Shown: positions 6,337 through 15,113, counted from the stretch's first letter. The stretch is DNA of 25,709 bases from JBBQRS01 sp038214535 (GCA_038214535.1 JBBQRS010000071.1:1-25709), one strand, 5' to 3'. Made by a program: numbers and translations. The notes: generated by a model from the letters alone, not told the origin.

Positions 6337-8631
6337 ATGCCATTCCAAATCACCGTGGGCTTCGATGAGAAGCCCGAGCAACCCCTCGACCTGGTCGCCT
6401 ACCTTTTCGATCGCGACGGCAAGCTGTTGGAGACTGCGCCACTGCGCGAAGGCAAAGGCGCGTTCAAAGCCGAAGCCGCCCGCGCGGCGCGCGGCCGCCT
6501 GGCCGTGCTGCCCGCGCCCACCGATGACCGCCCCGCGCCGAAGACGCTGGCTGAAGCCCGCAAGCTCGACGCCTACGAACCCGTCACCCGCATTGATCCG
6601 AAAGCCCGCCTTGTCGAACCGTTGCCCATCCCGGCGGACATCTGGCGACGTTGGTTCCTCTGCGCCTGCCGCGTGCGCGGCCGCGTCGTCAAGCGCGTCG
6701 AAGTGCAGGGCAATGCCGTGGACTGGCCCGTGTGCCACGCCCGCGTCCACATCCTGGAGGTGGATCGGCTGTGGCTGCTCTTCGAGAAGCTGCCCGACCT
6801 TCAGGTAGACCGCTTCCGGCGCGAGCTGATCAGGGAGTTCCGCAAGCCGCGCGTCTGGCCGCCGCCCCCGCCGCCCCCGCCCGATCCAATCCCCTGGGAG
6901 GAGATCCAGGCCGGGCCGACGCCGTGGCCCGTACCGCCGCGCATGTTCGACCTGCCCGATACTGTCATGATCAACCCGCAACCGGAACCGCCGGGCCGCG
7001 GCGCAAACCTGTCTATCGCCGGGTTGGAGGCAAGACGAGCATTCACACAGCTTGGGCCGCAGCCCGAACCGCCCGATATGCCCGCGTTCGAGGCGCAGCC
7101 CTTCTCCGGCGGTAGCCCCGTCTTCGACACGATCAATGCGCCGCTGCGCCTGTCGAACGAGCTGATGGCCGCGCTGGAAGGGCCGTCAGTGTTCGCCGCG
7201 CGGCAGGCGTTGGTCGCCAATTGGAAAGAGTTGATTCCCTTCCTGTGCTTCTTCCCCTGGCTCCACGGCTTCCTGATCTCGCAGGAGATCCGGGTGGTGG
7301 AGACCGACGACGACGGCCGGTTCGACGCGCTGATCTTCTACCCCTGCCACGGCGATCACCCCGACCTCTACTTCTGGGTCGAGGTGTTCTTCGAGGGCGC
7401 GTGGGTCACGGTCTACAGGCCGTGGATGCGCTGCAACACCTGGTGGAACTATCCCTGCGGCAAGGAGGTCACGATCCGGCTGACCGACCCGCGCGTGACG
7501 CCATGCCGCCCGCCCGTCCCGTACATGGGGCCGATGATCTCCGTCTACGGCGTGGGCCGGCTGATTGCGGTGGAGAACGTGACCGCGGCCGGGATGGCCG
7601 CATCGCCGATCACCGTGGAAGGCACCGGCGCGACCTTCGCCGAACGCCCCTTCACCGGCACGCTGGGGATGTGGGCCGACTTCGCCCGCGAACTGCTGGC
7701 GGGCATCGCCGTGACGCATTATCTGTGGTCCTATCGTACATCGCCCGCCGGCGCGTGGACGCCGATCCTCAAGCCGTACACCCGCCGTTACCGGGCCGAC
7801 TTCCCGCCGCTGACCTCGATCTCGAAGAACTACAACTTCGAGCCGGATCCGCACGGTCACTTCGCGATCCCGCCCGATGAGCCGTGGCTGGCCGACGGCA
7901 CGCCCTACGGCAACTGGGAAGACCCGTGGGTCACGGGCATCGCCACCGCGCTGTTCGAGACCGAATCGCTGTGGCCGATGGACGATCCCGACCGCGCCGG
8001 CGCCTTCGATCTGAAGCTGGAGCTGTTCAAGGCCGACGGGACGCGCGTCAACCTGACGGGCAGCGGCGTGGATGTCCAGGTGCAAGACCTGGCGACGCTT
8101 CAGCCCGACGGCAGCTACAACTGGAAGCTGGCCGGCCCGGTCAACCGCTACTTCGAGGGGGGCCAGTTATTCGGCTTCCAGATGACCGTGGCGGTGGACA
8201 ACAACCGGTGCAGCGCGGCGATCCTGGATGCGCAGGTGGGCGCGACGCTCGCGGGGCCGTGCGGCTTCATCGGCTACCCGCCCGCGGCGAGCGTGTTGCT
8301 GCGGTTCCAGGCGGCGCACCCGCACAACCATGCAGCGTTCCTGTTCCGCATCGCGCGCGGCAGCTCCGGCTACATCGAGCAGGCGTACGGCAAGGTGAAC
8401 GCGGCCTCCGTGCCCGCGATCAACCCCGCCGCGGGCGGCGCGACCTACAACCGCGCCGGGATCACCTTCGGGCGCAGCGCCCCCGTCGGCCAAATCCTGG
8501 GGCCATGCCTCAGCGCGGCCTTCGCCGAGGAGATGTACTGCTACGCGACCGCCACCGATGGCTGGTACTCGCGCGCCTGGTGGCTCGATTACTACGCCCC
8601 GGCCAAAGCCTTCGCGCTCACGCCGGTGTGA
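6337..8631 (+). CDS. Large Trp/Pro/Cys-rich protein of unknown function
   Basis: A 764-residue protein that I do not recognise as a named family. The start at 6337 has AAGGAGG 5 nt upstream; an in-frame ATG 14 codons earlier lacks one. Residues about 105-150 (CACRVRGRVVKRVEV...DWPVCHARVHILEVD) look like a transthyretin/carboxypeptidase-regulatory-type beta-sandwich. A polyproline tract (PPPPPPPPDP) lies near 176-185, followed by two PQPEPP motifs (NPQPEPPG and GPQPEPPD). A second beta-rich domain (about 300-390) holds CHGDHPDLYFWVE at C337 and WMRCNTWWNYPCG. The C-terminal half is beta-rich with scattered Cys. No signal peptide or membrane segment is visible. It is monocistronic, with its own promoter, leader and terminator-like hairpin. 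A structural, binding or secreted-by-another-route protein is possible but unsupported. Confidence 0.85.
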   Translation: MPFQITVGFDEKPEQPLDLVAYLFDRDGKLLETAPLREGKGAFKAEAARAARGRLAVLPAPTDDRPAPKTLAEARKLDAYEPVTRIDPKARLVEPLPIPADIWRRWFLCACRVRGRVVKRVEVQGNAVDWPVCHARVHILEVDRLWLLFEKLPDLQVDRFRRELIREFRKPRVWPPPPPPPPDPIPWEEIQAGPTPWPVPPRMFDLPDTVMINPQPEPPGRGANLSIAGLEARRAFTQLGPQPEPPDMPAFEAQPFSGGSPVFDTINAPLRLSNELMAALEGPSVFAARQALVANWKELIPFLCFFPWLHGFLISQEIRVVETDDDGRFDALIFYPCHGDHPDLYFWVEVFFEGAWVTVYRPWMRCNTWWNYPCGKEVTIRLTDPRVTPCRPPVPYMGPMISVYGVGRLIAVENVTAAGMAASPITVEGTGATFAERPFTGTLGMWADFARELLAGIAVTHYLWSYRTSPAGAWTPILKPYTRRYRADFPPLTSISKNYNFEPDPHGHFAIPPDEPWLADGTPYGNWEDPWVTGIATALFETESLWPMDDPDRAGAFDLKLELFKADGTRVNLTGSGVDVQVQDLATLQPDGSYNWKLAGPVNRYFEGGQLFGFQMTVAVDNNRCSAAILDAQVGATLAGPCGFIGYPPAASVLLRFQAAHPHNHAAFLFRIARGSSGYIEQAYGKVNAASVPAINPAAGGATYNRAGITFGRSAPVGQILGPCLSAAFAEEMYCYATATDGWYSRAWWLDYYAPAKAFALTPV

Positions 8632-8676
8632 GGGGAGGAAACAAGGAGACAAGTAGGTAAGTAGACAAGTAAACAT

Positions 8677-8772
8677 GGCAACGGATGGAAGCGGGTAAAC
8701 GGATGTAGGTGCGTCCACATCCGCTTACCCCGCACCTGCGGTGGGGGCAGGTGTCCGTTTTCATCCGTTGCC
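8677..8772. repeat. Three-way-junction palindromic element, terminator-like
   Basis: The outer arms GGCAACGGATG (8677-8687) and CATCCGTTGCC (8762-8772) enclose two hairpins. One is formed by 8691-8706 with 8717-8733 (one bulge, one mismatch). The other is the perfect CACCTGC/GCAGGTG (8733-8739, 8747-8753), followed by TCCGTTTT. It lies between the convergent ends of the 6337 gene and the sigma factor gene and could terminate either transcript. It may also be a dispersed repeat; no second copy is in the window. Confidence 0.6.
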
Positions 8773-8781
8773 GCGCAGCCC

Positions 8782-9378
8782 TTATGATGCCATTGCGGCG
8801 ACGCCGAGCGGGGCGCGGCGCGGGTTCAGGTCGGTGGGGCGCAGCTTCTCGCCGAGGGCAATGCGAGCCCGGTGGAGGCGGCTCTTGACGCTGCTGACGG
8901 TGACGCCGGTGGCCTCCGCGATTTCCTCGTAGGAGAGGTCGTACCAGTAGCGCATGACGATGGCGGCGCGATCCTGGGCGGGCAACTCCTGCAACAGCGC
9001 CTGCACGCCGTCGCGCCGCTCGCTGCGTTCGGCCATCTCCGCCGGGCCGGGCGAGTGTTCGCGCAGCGCCGGATGATACTGGATCGGTTCGTCGTCCAGC
9101 CCGACCAGGGTGACGCGGCGCTTGCGCAGGCGGTCAATGCAGTAGTGGGCCGCGATGGAGAAGAGCCACGTCTTGAACGGGCGCGCCGGGTCATAGCTGC
9201 GCAGGCGGCTGTAGGCCCGCAGGAATGCCTCCTGCGCGGCGTCTTCCGCCTCGCAGCGGTCGCCCAGCATCCGGTAGCACAGGTTGAACACCGGCGACTG
9301 GTACGCCTCGACCAGTTCGGTGAAGGCGCTATGATCGCCTGACAGCGCGCCGTGGATCAATTCAAGTTCTTCCATCAT
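8782..9378 (-). CDS. ECF-type RNA polymerase sigma factor
   Basis: A 198-residue sigma-70 family factor of ECF architecture. Region 2 is at about 8-75 (FTELVEAYQSPVFNLCYRML, DAAQEAFLRAYSRL, FKTWLFSIAAHYCIDRLRK). Region 4 is at about 125-178 (LLQELPAQDRAAIVMRYW, LSYEEIAEATGVTVSSVKSR). It would direct core RNA polymerase to a dedicated promoter set. Two ATGs in tandem (9378 and 9375) are possible starts; the Shine-Dalgarno GAGGAA (9381-9386) suits the second better. That site overlaps the stop codon of the response regulator, so the two are translationally coupled. No anti-sigma factor gene is adjacent, and no extra C-terminal domain is present. Confidence 0.95.
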   Translation of the reverse strand: MMEELELIHGALSGDHSAFTELVEAYQSPVFNLCYRMLGDRCEAEDAAQEAFLRAYSRLRSYDPARPFKTWLFSIAAHYCIDRLRKRRVTLVGLDDEPIQYHPALREHSPGPAEMAERSERRDGVQALLQELPAQDRAAIVMRYWYDLSYEEIAEATGVTVSSVKSRLHRARIALGEKLRPTDLNPRRAPLGVAAMAS

Positions 9379-9384
9379 CGTTCC

Positions 9385-9756
9385 TCACAGTTCTCCCATG
9401 ATCGCCGCCAACTGCGCCATCAGCCGCGCCGGCGATTCGCCTTTGGTCAAAAACGCATCGGCTCCCGCCGATAATGCTTCGTCCGCGTATGCGGGACACA
9501 TGGACAGGATGACGATGTGGGTGTTCGGCCAGCGAGCCTTGATCTGCCGGGTCGCCGTGAGGCCGTCCATCTCCGGCATCCTCACATCCATCACCACCAG
9601 GTCGGCGCACGCCGCTTCCATCTGCGCCAGCGCCTCCAGGCCATTGGCAGCCTCGCGCACCCCGCCGACCCGCGCCCAGGTCGCCAGCAGCGCCTTGAGG
9701 CTGCGTCGCGCCCTGGGCTGATCGTCTACCACCAACACTTCGATGGGCCTGTCCAT
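9385..9756 (-). CDS. Stand-alone receiver-domain response regulator
   Basis: A 123-residue CheY-like protein consisting of a receiver domain only. The acidic pair D11-D12, phosphoacceptor D57 (VVMDVRMPEMDG), S85 (VILSM) and K105 (FLTKGES) are all in place, so phosphorylation is expected. No output domain follows. It is the first gene of a two-gene unit, with the ECF sigma factor starting 6 nt after its stop. AAGGA lies 4-5 nt before the ATG. No histidine kinase is nearby, so the phosphodonor is unknown. It may act by partner binding, perhaps on the sigma factor or an unlinked anti-sigma protein; that is inference from gene order. Confidence 0.93.
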   Translation of the reverse strand: MDRPIEVLVVDDQPRARRSLKALLATWARVGGVREAANGLEALAQMEAACADLVVMDVRMPEMDGLTATRQIKARWPNTHIVILSMCPAYADEALSAGADAFLTKGESPARLMAQLAAIMGEL

Positions 9757-9782
9757 GTCATCCTTAAGGTTAAGAGTCTACC

Positions 9783-9845
9783 CCTTTGTAGTGGCGGCTT
9801 TAGCCGCTGGGAGTCACACAACGGCTGAAGCCGTTACTACGAAGG
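9783..9845. repeat. Second copy of the GCGGCTTTAGCCGC palindromic element
   Basis: Arms 9783-9809 and 9819-9845 (CCTTTGTAGTGGCGG... and ...CCGTTACTACGAAGG) are largely complementary and share GGCTTTAGCCGCTG and ACTACGAAGG with the inner element at 5823-5884. It lies upstream of the response regulator and would sit in its 5' region if the promoter is further out. In 9846-9970 I see no gene or site. Confidence 0.85.
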
Positions 9846-9970
9846 AGACCTTACTGCTTACGGTCTCATCATAAGGGCAAAACGCGGCCGCGTCATCGGA
9901 TGGATGGGGTATCTCTGGTGGGTGTGGGGGTACTACTTTTGTGGGGGGAGCAGCGGGGTGTTTGGGGGTG

Positions 9971-10057
9971 TTTGGAACACGAAGACGCGAAGAAGCGCGA
10001 AGATCGCGAAAGGGCTTTCGCGCCTTTCGCGTTCTTTCGTGTCTTTCGCGGTCCAAA
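9971..10057. repeat. CACGAA/TTTCG palindromic element after the glucosidase gene
   Basis: TTTGGA...CGAAGACGCGAA on the left and TTTCGCGGTCCAAA on the right, centred on GCGAAAGGGCTTTCGC, can form a long imperfect hairpin. It ends 5 nt from the stop codon of the GH3 gene and may protect or terminate that mRNA. A sister element with the same core is at 12869-12950, upstream of the same gene. Confidence 0.8.
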
Positions 10058-10061
10058 CAGT

Positions 10062-12755
10062 CTACAGCTTCGCCAGCTCCTCCCCAATCGCAGCGAGCTG
10101 CACCGCGTTGATGAGTTGCGGCATGAAGGCGCGGATCATGGTGAGGCTGAAGCCGCGCGCCATGCTGACCTGCGGCGAGTCGGCCATGGCGGCCAGGTCG
10201 GGCAGGTGCTTCATCAGCACGGCCACCGCGGCGGGGTCGTCGAGCAGGTTGCCCAGCGCGGTGTTGAGGTCATAGCCCTTCGCGCGGGGTTCGCCGCCGC
10301 CGAAGCGCGCCGCCTCGGTCAGCCGGAAGGTCGCGGTCGAGCGGATGTCGTCGGCGCTCGCGCCGACCAGCGCCACGAACTCGCCCGCCTCGGCCACCCA
10401 CGCCATCGGGCCATCATCGTAGTAGGCCAGCGCCTCGCGGTCGAGCGTGAAGGTCGCCGGCGCCGTCTCGCCAGGCTGTATCTCCAGCCTGGCGAAGCTT
10501 TTTAACTCTTTGTACGGACGGGTTAGCTTCGATGCTGCGTCATGCACGTAGAGCTGCACCACCGCCGACCCAGCGCGGCTGCCGGTGTTGGTCACGTCCA
10601 GCGTGGCGGTCAGGCTGCCATCGGGGGCCAGTTCCGCCGCGCTGAGCTGCAGCGGGCCGAAGCTGAAGTCGGTGTAGCCGAGGCCGAACCCGAACGGGAA
10701 GCGCGGGGCGATCTTCTTCACATCGTAATAGCGGTAGCCGATGAAGAGCCCCTCGCCGTAATGCACCTTGCCGTTCTCGCCGGGGTAGTTGATGTAGGCG
10801 GGGGTGTCCTCCATGCGGACGGGCCACGTCTGCGGGAGGCGGCCCGCCGGTTCGGCCGCGCCAAACAGCACGTCGGCGGCGGCGTTGCCCAACTCCTGGC
10901 CGGGATACCACATCACCAGCACCGCGGCCACGTCATCCAACCACGGCATGAGGATCGGCGCGCCCACGTTGAGCACCACCACGGTGCGCGGGTTCGCCGC
11001 GGCGACCGCCGCGATCAGCGCGTCCTGCTCGCCGGGCAGCGCCATGTCGGGCCGGTCGAAGCCTTCCGAGTCCCATTCTTCGCTGAGGCCCGCGAACACC
11101 ACCGCGACATCCGACGCGGCGGCCAGCGCGGCCGCGCGCTGGATGGCGTCGGCAGGGAGCGGGGCGCGGCAACCGAGCCGGTTCACCGCGAAGCCGGTCG
11201 CGCCTTCGCTGCTGTACTCCACGACGACCTCGTAATGTTTGCCCTGCTCCAGCGCGAGGTCCGTCGTCGCCTCCGCGCCGGCCATCCCGAAGTAGTTGTC
11301 GCTGGGGGCGTTGTGAGTCCAGTTGTCAAGCATGAGTTTGCCATCCACGTAGAGCCGGCTCTTGCCGCCGGTGATCAGCCCGAAGCGGTAGTCGCCCGTC
11401 TCCGGCGCGGTGATCGTCCCGGTCAGCCGCATGGCGAAGCGCCCCGGATTCACCCCCTCGGCGAACGCGGCCTGCCACACCTGCTCGGTGTCGGTGACAG
11501 GGGCCGTCGCCACAACCGGACCGCTCAGATCGAGGCTGTCGTAATAGTTGGCGGTGAACTGGCCGTCCGCCAGCCAGTCGGCGGGGATCAGCGGCAGGCT
11601 GCGGTCGTTGGTGCAGCCCAGCTCGTAGGCGACCTCGAAGCCGTTGCCCGCGAACGCGCGGATGCCTTCCAGCGGGGCAACGCGGTAGTGTGCGTTGACG
11701 CGCGAGCTGCCGCCGCCCATGATGCGCGCCGTCGCCGCGTTCGGCCCGATGACGGCGATTTTTTTGACTTTGCCCGGGTCAATCGGTAGGACTGCGGACT
11801 CGTTCTTGAGCAGCACCGCGCCCGCCGCGCCGGCCCGGCGGATCAGCGCGCGGTGTTCGGGGCGATCCACGGCCGTCTCCGACGGCTCGAAAGGGTCTTC
11901 GAAGCAGCCGGCGCGCTCCAGCAGTTCGAGCACGCGCCGGGCGCACGCGTCCACCGCCGCCACGCTGAGTTCGCCGTCCTTGACGGCCTGCACGGCCTTA
12001 TCGCCGCGCCACATCGTCGGGCCGGGCATCTCCAGGTCTTGCCCCGCGGCGATGGAAGCCGCGGTAGACTTGGTGCCCGTCCAGTCGGACATCACCAGCC
12101 CGCTGAACCCCCATTCGCCGCGCAGGATCTCGGTGATCAGGTAGGGGTTCTCGCTGGCATAGACGCCGTTGATCCGGTTGTAGGAGGTCATCACGCACCA
12201 GGGTTCCGCCTCGGCCATCGCCATCTGGAACGGGCGCAGGTAGAGCTCGCGCAGGGGGCGTTCGGCCACCTCGCTGCTGATGGTGTTGCGCTCGAATTCC
12301 TGGTCGTTGGCGACGTAGTGCTTGATGGTCGCCCCGACGTTCCGGCTCTGCACGCCCTTGATGTAGCCGATGGCGAGCTTGCCGGTGAGGTAGGGGTCTT
12401 CGCTGTAGGATTCGAAGTTGCGGCCGCCCAACGGGGTGCGGTGCAGGTTGACGGTGGGGGCGAGGATGACGCGCGCGCCCTTGGTGAGCGCCTCCTCGGC
12501 GACGGCCGCGCCGATCTCCTGCGCCAGCGCGACGTTCCAGCTTGCGCCGATCACCGCGCCGACGGGAAAGCAGGCTGCCGTGACGCCGCCGGAGAAGGCG
12601 TCGCCGCGCGCGCCGTTCGGCCCGTCGCTGACCTTGAGCGGGGGGATGCCCAGCCGCGGGATGGGCACGGTATGCCACATATCGCTGCCCGCGAGCAGCA
12701 CCACTTTCTCTTCGAGGGTGAGTTGAGCCATCAGTTGGTCAATCCGGTCGGACAT
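10062..12755 (-). CDS. GH3 beta-glucosidase with PA14 insertion
   Basis: An 897-residue glycoside hydrolase family 3 enzyme expected to release terminal beta-glucose, or a related sugar, from oligosaccharides. The N-terminal barrel carries KVSDGPNG, GRNFESYSEDPYL, KHYVANDQE and the nucleophile D224 in VMSDWTGT. The second catalytic domain is split by a PA14 module (about 398-530: ANYYDSL, GDYRFGLITGGKSRLYVDG). The likely acid/base Glu lies in SEEWDSEGFDRP (E560 or E564). A fibronectin-III-like domain follows (about 700-805, RPYKELKSFARLEIQPGE), then an unusual helical extension of about 80 residues. There is no signal peptide, so it is cytoplasmic. GGAGG sits 7 nt before the ATG. It stands alone, without transporter or regulator genes. 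A weak -10 (GATAAT, 12798-12803) lies upstream. Confidence 0.95.
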   Translation of the reverse strand: MSDRIDQLMAQLTLEEKVVLLAGSDMWHTVPIPRLGIPPLKVSDGPNGARGDAFSGGVTAACFPVGAVIGASWNVALAQEIGAAVAEEALTKGARVILAPTVNLHRTPLGGRNFESYSEDPYLTGKLAIGYIKGVQSRNVGATIKHYVANDQEFERNTISSEVAERPLRELYLRPFQMAMAEAEPWCVMTSYNRINGVYASENPYLITEILRGEWGFSGLVMSDWTGTKSTAASIAAGQDLEMPGPTMWRGDKAVQAVKDGELSVAAVDACARRVLELLERAGCFEDPFEPSETAVDRPEHRALIRRAGAAGAVLLKNESAVLPIDPGKVKKIAVIGPNAATARIMGGGSSRVNAHYRVAPLEGIRAFAGNGFEVAYELGCTNDRSLPLIPADWLADGQFTANYYDSLDLSGPVVATAPVTDTEQVWQAAFAEGVNPGRFAMRLTGTITAPETGDYRFGLITGGKSRLYVDGKLMLDNWTHNAPSDNYFGMAGAEATTDLALEQGKHYEVVVEYSSEGATGFAVNRLGCRAPLPADAIQRAAALAAASDVAVVFAGLSEEWDSEGFDRPDMALPGEQDALIAAVAAANPRTVVVLNVGAPILMPWLDDVAAVLVMWYPGQELGNAAADVLFGAAEPAGRLPQTWPVRMEDTPAYINYPGENGKVHYGEGLFIGYRYYDVKKIAPRFPFGFGLGYTDFSFGPLQLSAAELAPDGSLTATLDVTNTGSRAGSAVVQLYVHDAASKLTRPYKELKSFARLEIQPGETAPATFTLDREALAYYDDGPMAWVAEAGEFVALVGASADDIRSTATFRLTEAARFGGGEPRAKGYDLNTALGNLLDDPAAVAVLMKHLPDLAAMADSPQVSMARGFSLTMIRAFMPQLINAVQLAAIGEELAKL

Positions 12756-12868
12756 CGGCGTACCTCCGTGGGGGAATTTTGTCTTGTGCTACGAAGTATT
12801 ATCGCGCCGGGGGCGGGGGCGCGGCAAATGGGGAGGAGGCGGAGGGGCGGAGGGGCAGAGGAGAAGCG

Positions 12869-12950
12869 GGACCACGAAATGCACGAAAGGAGACGAAAGA
12901 CGCGAAAGGGCTTTCGCGCCTTTCGTCTCCTTTCGCGAGTTTCGCGGTCC
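12869..12950. repeat. CACGAA/TTTCG palindromic element upstream of the glucosidase gene
   Basis: GGACCACGAA...ACGAAAGGAGACGAAAG on the left pairs with CTTTCGTCTCCTTTCG...TTTCGCGGTCC on the right, over about 31 nt with four mismatches, around the core GCGAAAGGGCTTTCGC. It is the same family as 9971-10057. The adjoining 12820-12868 is purine-rich low-complexity sequence. The gap 12756-13076 otherwise holds only the hsdM promoter region. Confidence 0.85.
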
Positions 12951-12986
12951 AACATTTATCGTGGCCCAAACCCCTCTCAACAGGCG

Positions 12987-13016
12987 TTGTCGCGTCATGA
13001 CAGCCTGTGATAAAAT
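12987..13016 (+). promoter_or_regulatory. Promoter of hsdM
   Basis: TTGTCG (12987-12992) and TAAAAT (13011-13016) are 18 nt apart. The TG-A extension at 13008-13010 gives TGTGATAAAATACGCC, close to TGTGATATAATGCGCA at 1869 and TGTGATACAATACGCA at 25136. The transcript would start near 13023, leaving a leader of about 54 nt before the TTG start of hsdM. Confidence 0.55.
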
Positions 13017-13076
13017 ACGCCCATCACAAGCAGGCTTGTCTTGTAGGCGTAACCCCTGATTTCGGAGCTGCATCTT

Positions 13077-15113
13077 TTGAACAATCATGGCGAGATCGTC
13101 GGATTTTTGTGGTCGGTCGCCGACCTCATCCGCGACACCTTCAAACGCGGCAAGTACCAGGATGTGATCCTGCCCCTCACGGTGCTGCGCCGGGTGGACT
13201 GCGTATTGGCCCCCACCAAGGAGGCCGTGCTCAAGACCAACGGGCAACTGCGCGGCAAGCTGGAAAACCTCGACGGCCAACTGCAACGCGCTTCGGGTTA
13301 CGCGTTCTATAACACATCCCTGTATGATTTCGAGCGGCTGTGCGCTGATGCGCCAAACCTGGCCGCCAACCTGCGCGCCTATATCGCCGCGTTCTCGCCG
13401 AACATGCGCGAGGTGTTGGAAAAGTTCGACTTCGATAACACGATCTCACGGCTGGACGAAGCCGGGTTGCTGTTCCTGGTGGTGGAACGCTTCAAGACGG
13501 TTGACCTGCACCCCGCGCAGGTGTCGAACTTCGACATGGGCACTATCTTCGAGGAGCTGCTCCGCCGGTTCAATGAGGCGCTGAACGAGAACCCCGGCGA
13601 GCACTTCACGCCGCGCGACGTGGTGCGCCTGATGACCGGGCTGCTGCTCTCCGGCGACGCGGACGAACTGGCCTGGCCCGGCGTCGTGCGGACGGTGTAT
13701 GATCCGTGCTGCGGTTCGGGCGGGATGTTGACCATCGCCAAGGAGCAGATTCTCGGCTTGAATCCGCAGGCCGACATCCATCTGTTCGGGCAAGAGGTGA
13801 ACCCTGAGACGTGGGCCATCGCCAAATCTGACATGCTGATGATCAGCCCGTCGGGCCGCGACGCCGAGAATATCGCCTACGGCAGCACCCTGTCGGATGA
13901 CAAGCACGCCGCACGCCGCTTCGACTACTTGCTGACCAACCCGCCCTACGGCAAGGACTGGAACCGCGACCGGGAGGCGGTGGAGAACGAGGCCAAACGC
14001 GGCGACGTGGGCCGCTTCGGCGCGGGCACGCCGCGCATCTCCGATGGGCAACTCCTCTTTTTGCAGCACCTGCTGGGCCGGATGAAGCCCGCGGCGGCAG
14101 GCGGCTCGCGCGTCGCCATCATCATGAACGGCTCGCCGCTCTTCACCGGCGACGCGGGCAGCGGCGAAAGCGAGATCCGGCGCTGGGTGCTGGACGCTAC
14201 GCGTGACTGGCTTGAGGCCATCGTCGCCCTGCCTGAGCAGCTTTTCTACAACACCGGCATCGCCACCTATGTGTGGGTGCTGAGCAACCGCAAGGACGCG
14301 GCGCGCAAGGGCAAGGTGCAGCTCATTGACGCCACCGGGTTGTGGACGGCGATGCGCAAGAGCCTGGGCGACAAACGGCGCGAGGTCGCAGCAGCGCAGA
14401 TCGCGCAGATCATCGCGCTGTTCGAGGCGGGCGCGGAGGGGGAGCATAGCAAACTCTTCCCGACGACTGCCTTCGGCTATCGCAAGATCACGGTCGAGCG
14501 CCCGTTGCGGCTGAACTTCCAAGCAAGCGAGGAGCGCATCGCCCGGCTTTCCACCGAGACCGGCTTCAAGGCGCTGGGGATCAGCAAGAAAAAGGATGCG
14601 AAGGTGAAGGCGCAGGAGGAGGCGCTGGGGCGCGAGCAGCAGGCGCAGCTCCTGGCGCTGCTGGGCGAGATGCCGGACACGCTCTACACCGACCGGGCTG
14701 AGTTCGAAACCGCGCTGGACGCCGCGCTGGACGCCGCCAAGGTCCGGCTGACCGCGCCGGTGCGTAAGGCGATCCTGTCGGCCCTCTCCGAGCGGGATGA
14801 GACGGCCGCCATCTGCCGCGACAAGGCCGGCGCGCCGGAACCCGACCCCGATCTGCGCGACACCGAGAACGTGCCGCTGGGCCGTGACGTGGACGATTAC
14901 TTCGCCGCCGAGGTGCTGCCCCACGTGCCCGACGCCTGGCTGAACCGTGACGTGCGCGACGCCGGAGACGGCGAGGTCGGCAAGGTCGGCTATGAGATCA
15001 ACTTCAATCGCTATTTCTACACCTATACCCCGCCGCGTCCGCTGGCCGAGATCGAGACCGACATCCGCGCACTGGAGGGGGAGATCATGGCACTGCTGCA
15101 AGATTCTGTGTGA
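13077..15113 (+). CDS. hsdM: Type I restriction-modification DNA methyltransferase subunit
   Basis: A 678-residue N6-adenine methyltransferase subunit that forms the modification complex with HsdS and the full enzyme with HsdR. An N-terminal helical domain opens with NNHGEIVGFLWSVADLIRDTFKRGKYQDVILP, the standard HsdM opening. The AdoMet motif is D209-P-C-C-G-S-G-G216 and the catalytic motif IV is N288-P-P-Y-G. The C-terminal part (RAEFETALDAALDAA, YTPPRPLAEIETDI) contacts HsdS. The start is a TTG at 13077 with GGAG 9 nt upstream; no in-frame ATG fits the family N-terminus. In most type I loci hsdS follows hsdM directly, but here nearly 1.9 kb of opposite-strand genes separate them. The stop lies 24 nt from the end of the converging protease gene. 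Confidence 0.96.
   Translation: MNNHGEIVGFLWSVADLIRDTFKRGKYQDVILPLTVLRRVDCVLAPTKEAVLKTNGQLRGKLENLDGQLQRASGYAFYNTSLYDFERLCADAPNLAANLRAYIAAFSPNMREVLEKFDFDNTISRLDEAGLLFLVVERFKTVDLHPAQVSNFDMGTIFEELLRRFNEALNENPGEHFTPRDVVRLMTGLLLSGDADELAWPGVVRTVYDPCCGSGGMLTIAKEQILGLNPQADIHLFGQEVNPETWAIAKSDMLMISPSGRDAENIAYGSTLSDDKHAARRFDYLLTNPPYGKDWNRDREAVENEAKRGDVGRFGAGTPRISDGQLLFLQHLLGRMKPAAAGGSRVAIIMNGSPLFTGDAGSGESEIRRWVLDATRDWLEAIVALPEQLFYNTGIATYVWVLSNRKDAARKGKVQLIDATGLWTAMRKSLGDKRREVAAAQIAQIIALFEAGAEGEHSKLFPTTAFGYRKITVERPLRLNFQASEERIARLSTETGFKALGISKKKDAKVKAQEEALGREQQAQLLALLGEMPDTLYTDRAEFETALDAALDAAKVRLTAPVRKAILSALSERDETAAICRDKAGAPEPDPDLRDTENVPLGRDVDDYFAAEVLPHVPDAWLNRDVRDAGDGEVGKVGYEINFNRYFYTYTPPRPLAEIETDIRALEGEIMALLQDSV

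Noticed and set aside
9846..9970. Promoter or small gene upstream of the response regulator
   Set aside because: I found no convincing -10/-35 pair or coding frame. The regulator's promoter may overlap the palindromic repeat but cannot be placed.
10542..11789. Long open frame antisense to the GH3 glucosidase
   Set aside because: It is a composition effect of high GC at codon third positions. It has no family resemblance or ribosome site, while the GH3 frame is clear.
13446..15101. 551-codon open frame antisense to hsdM
   Set aside because: It is a shadow of the hsdM coding frame; the translation is low-complexity Arg/Val/Leu-rich and matches no family.
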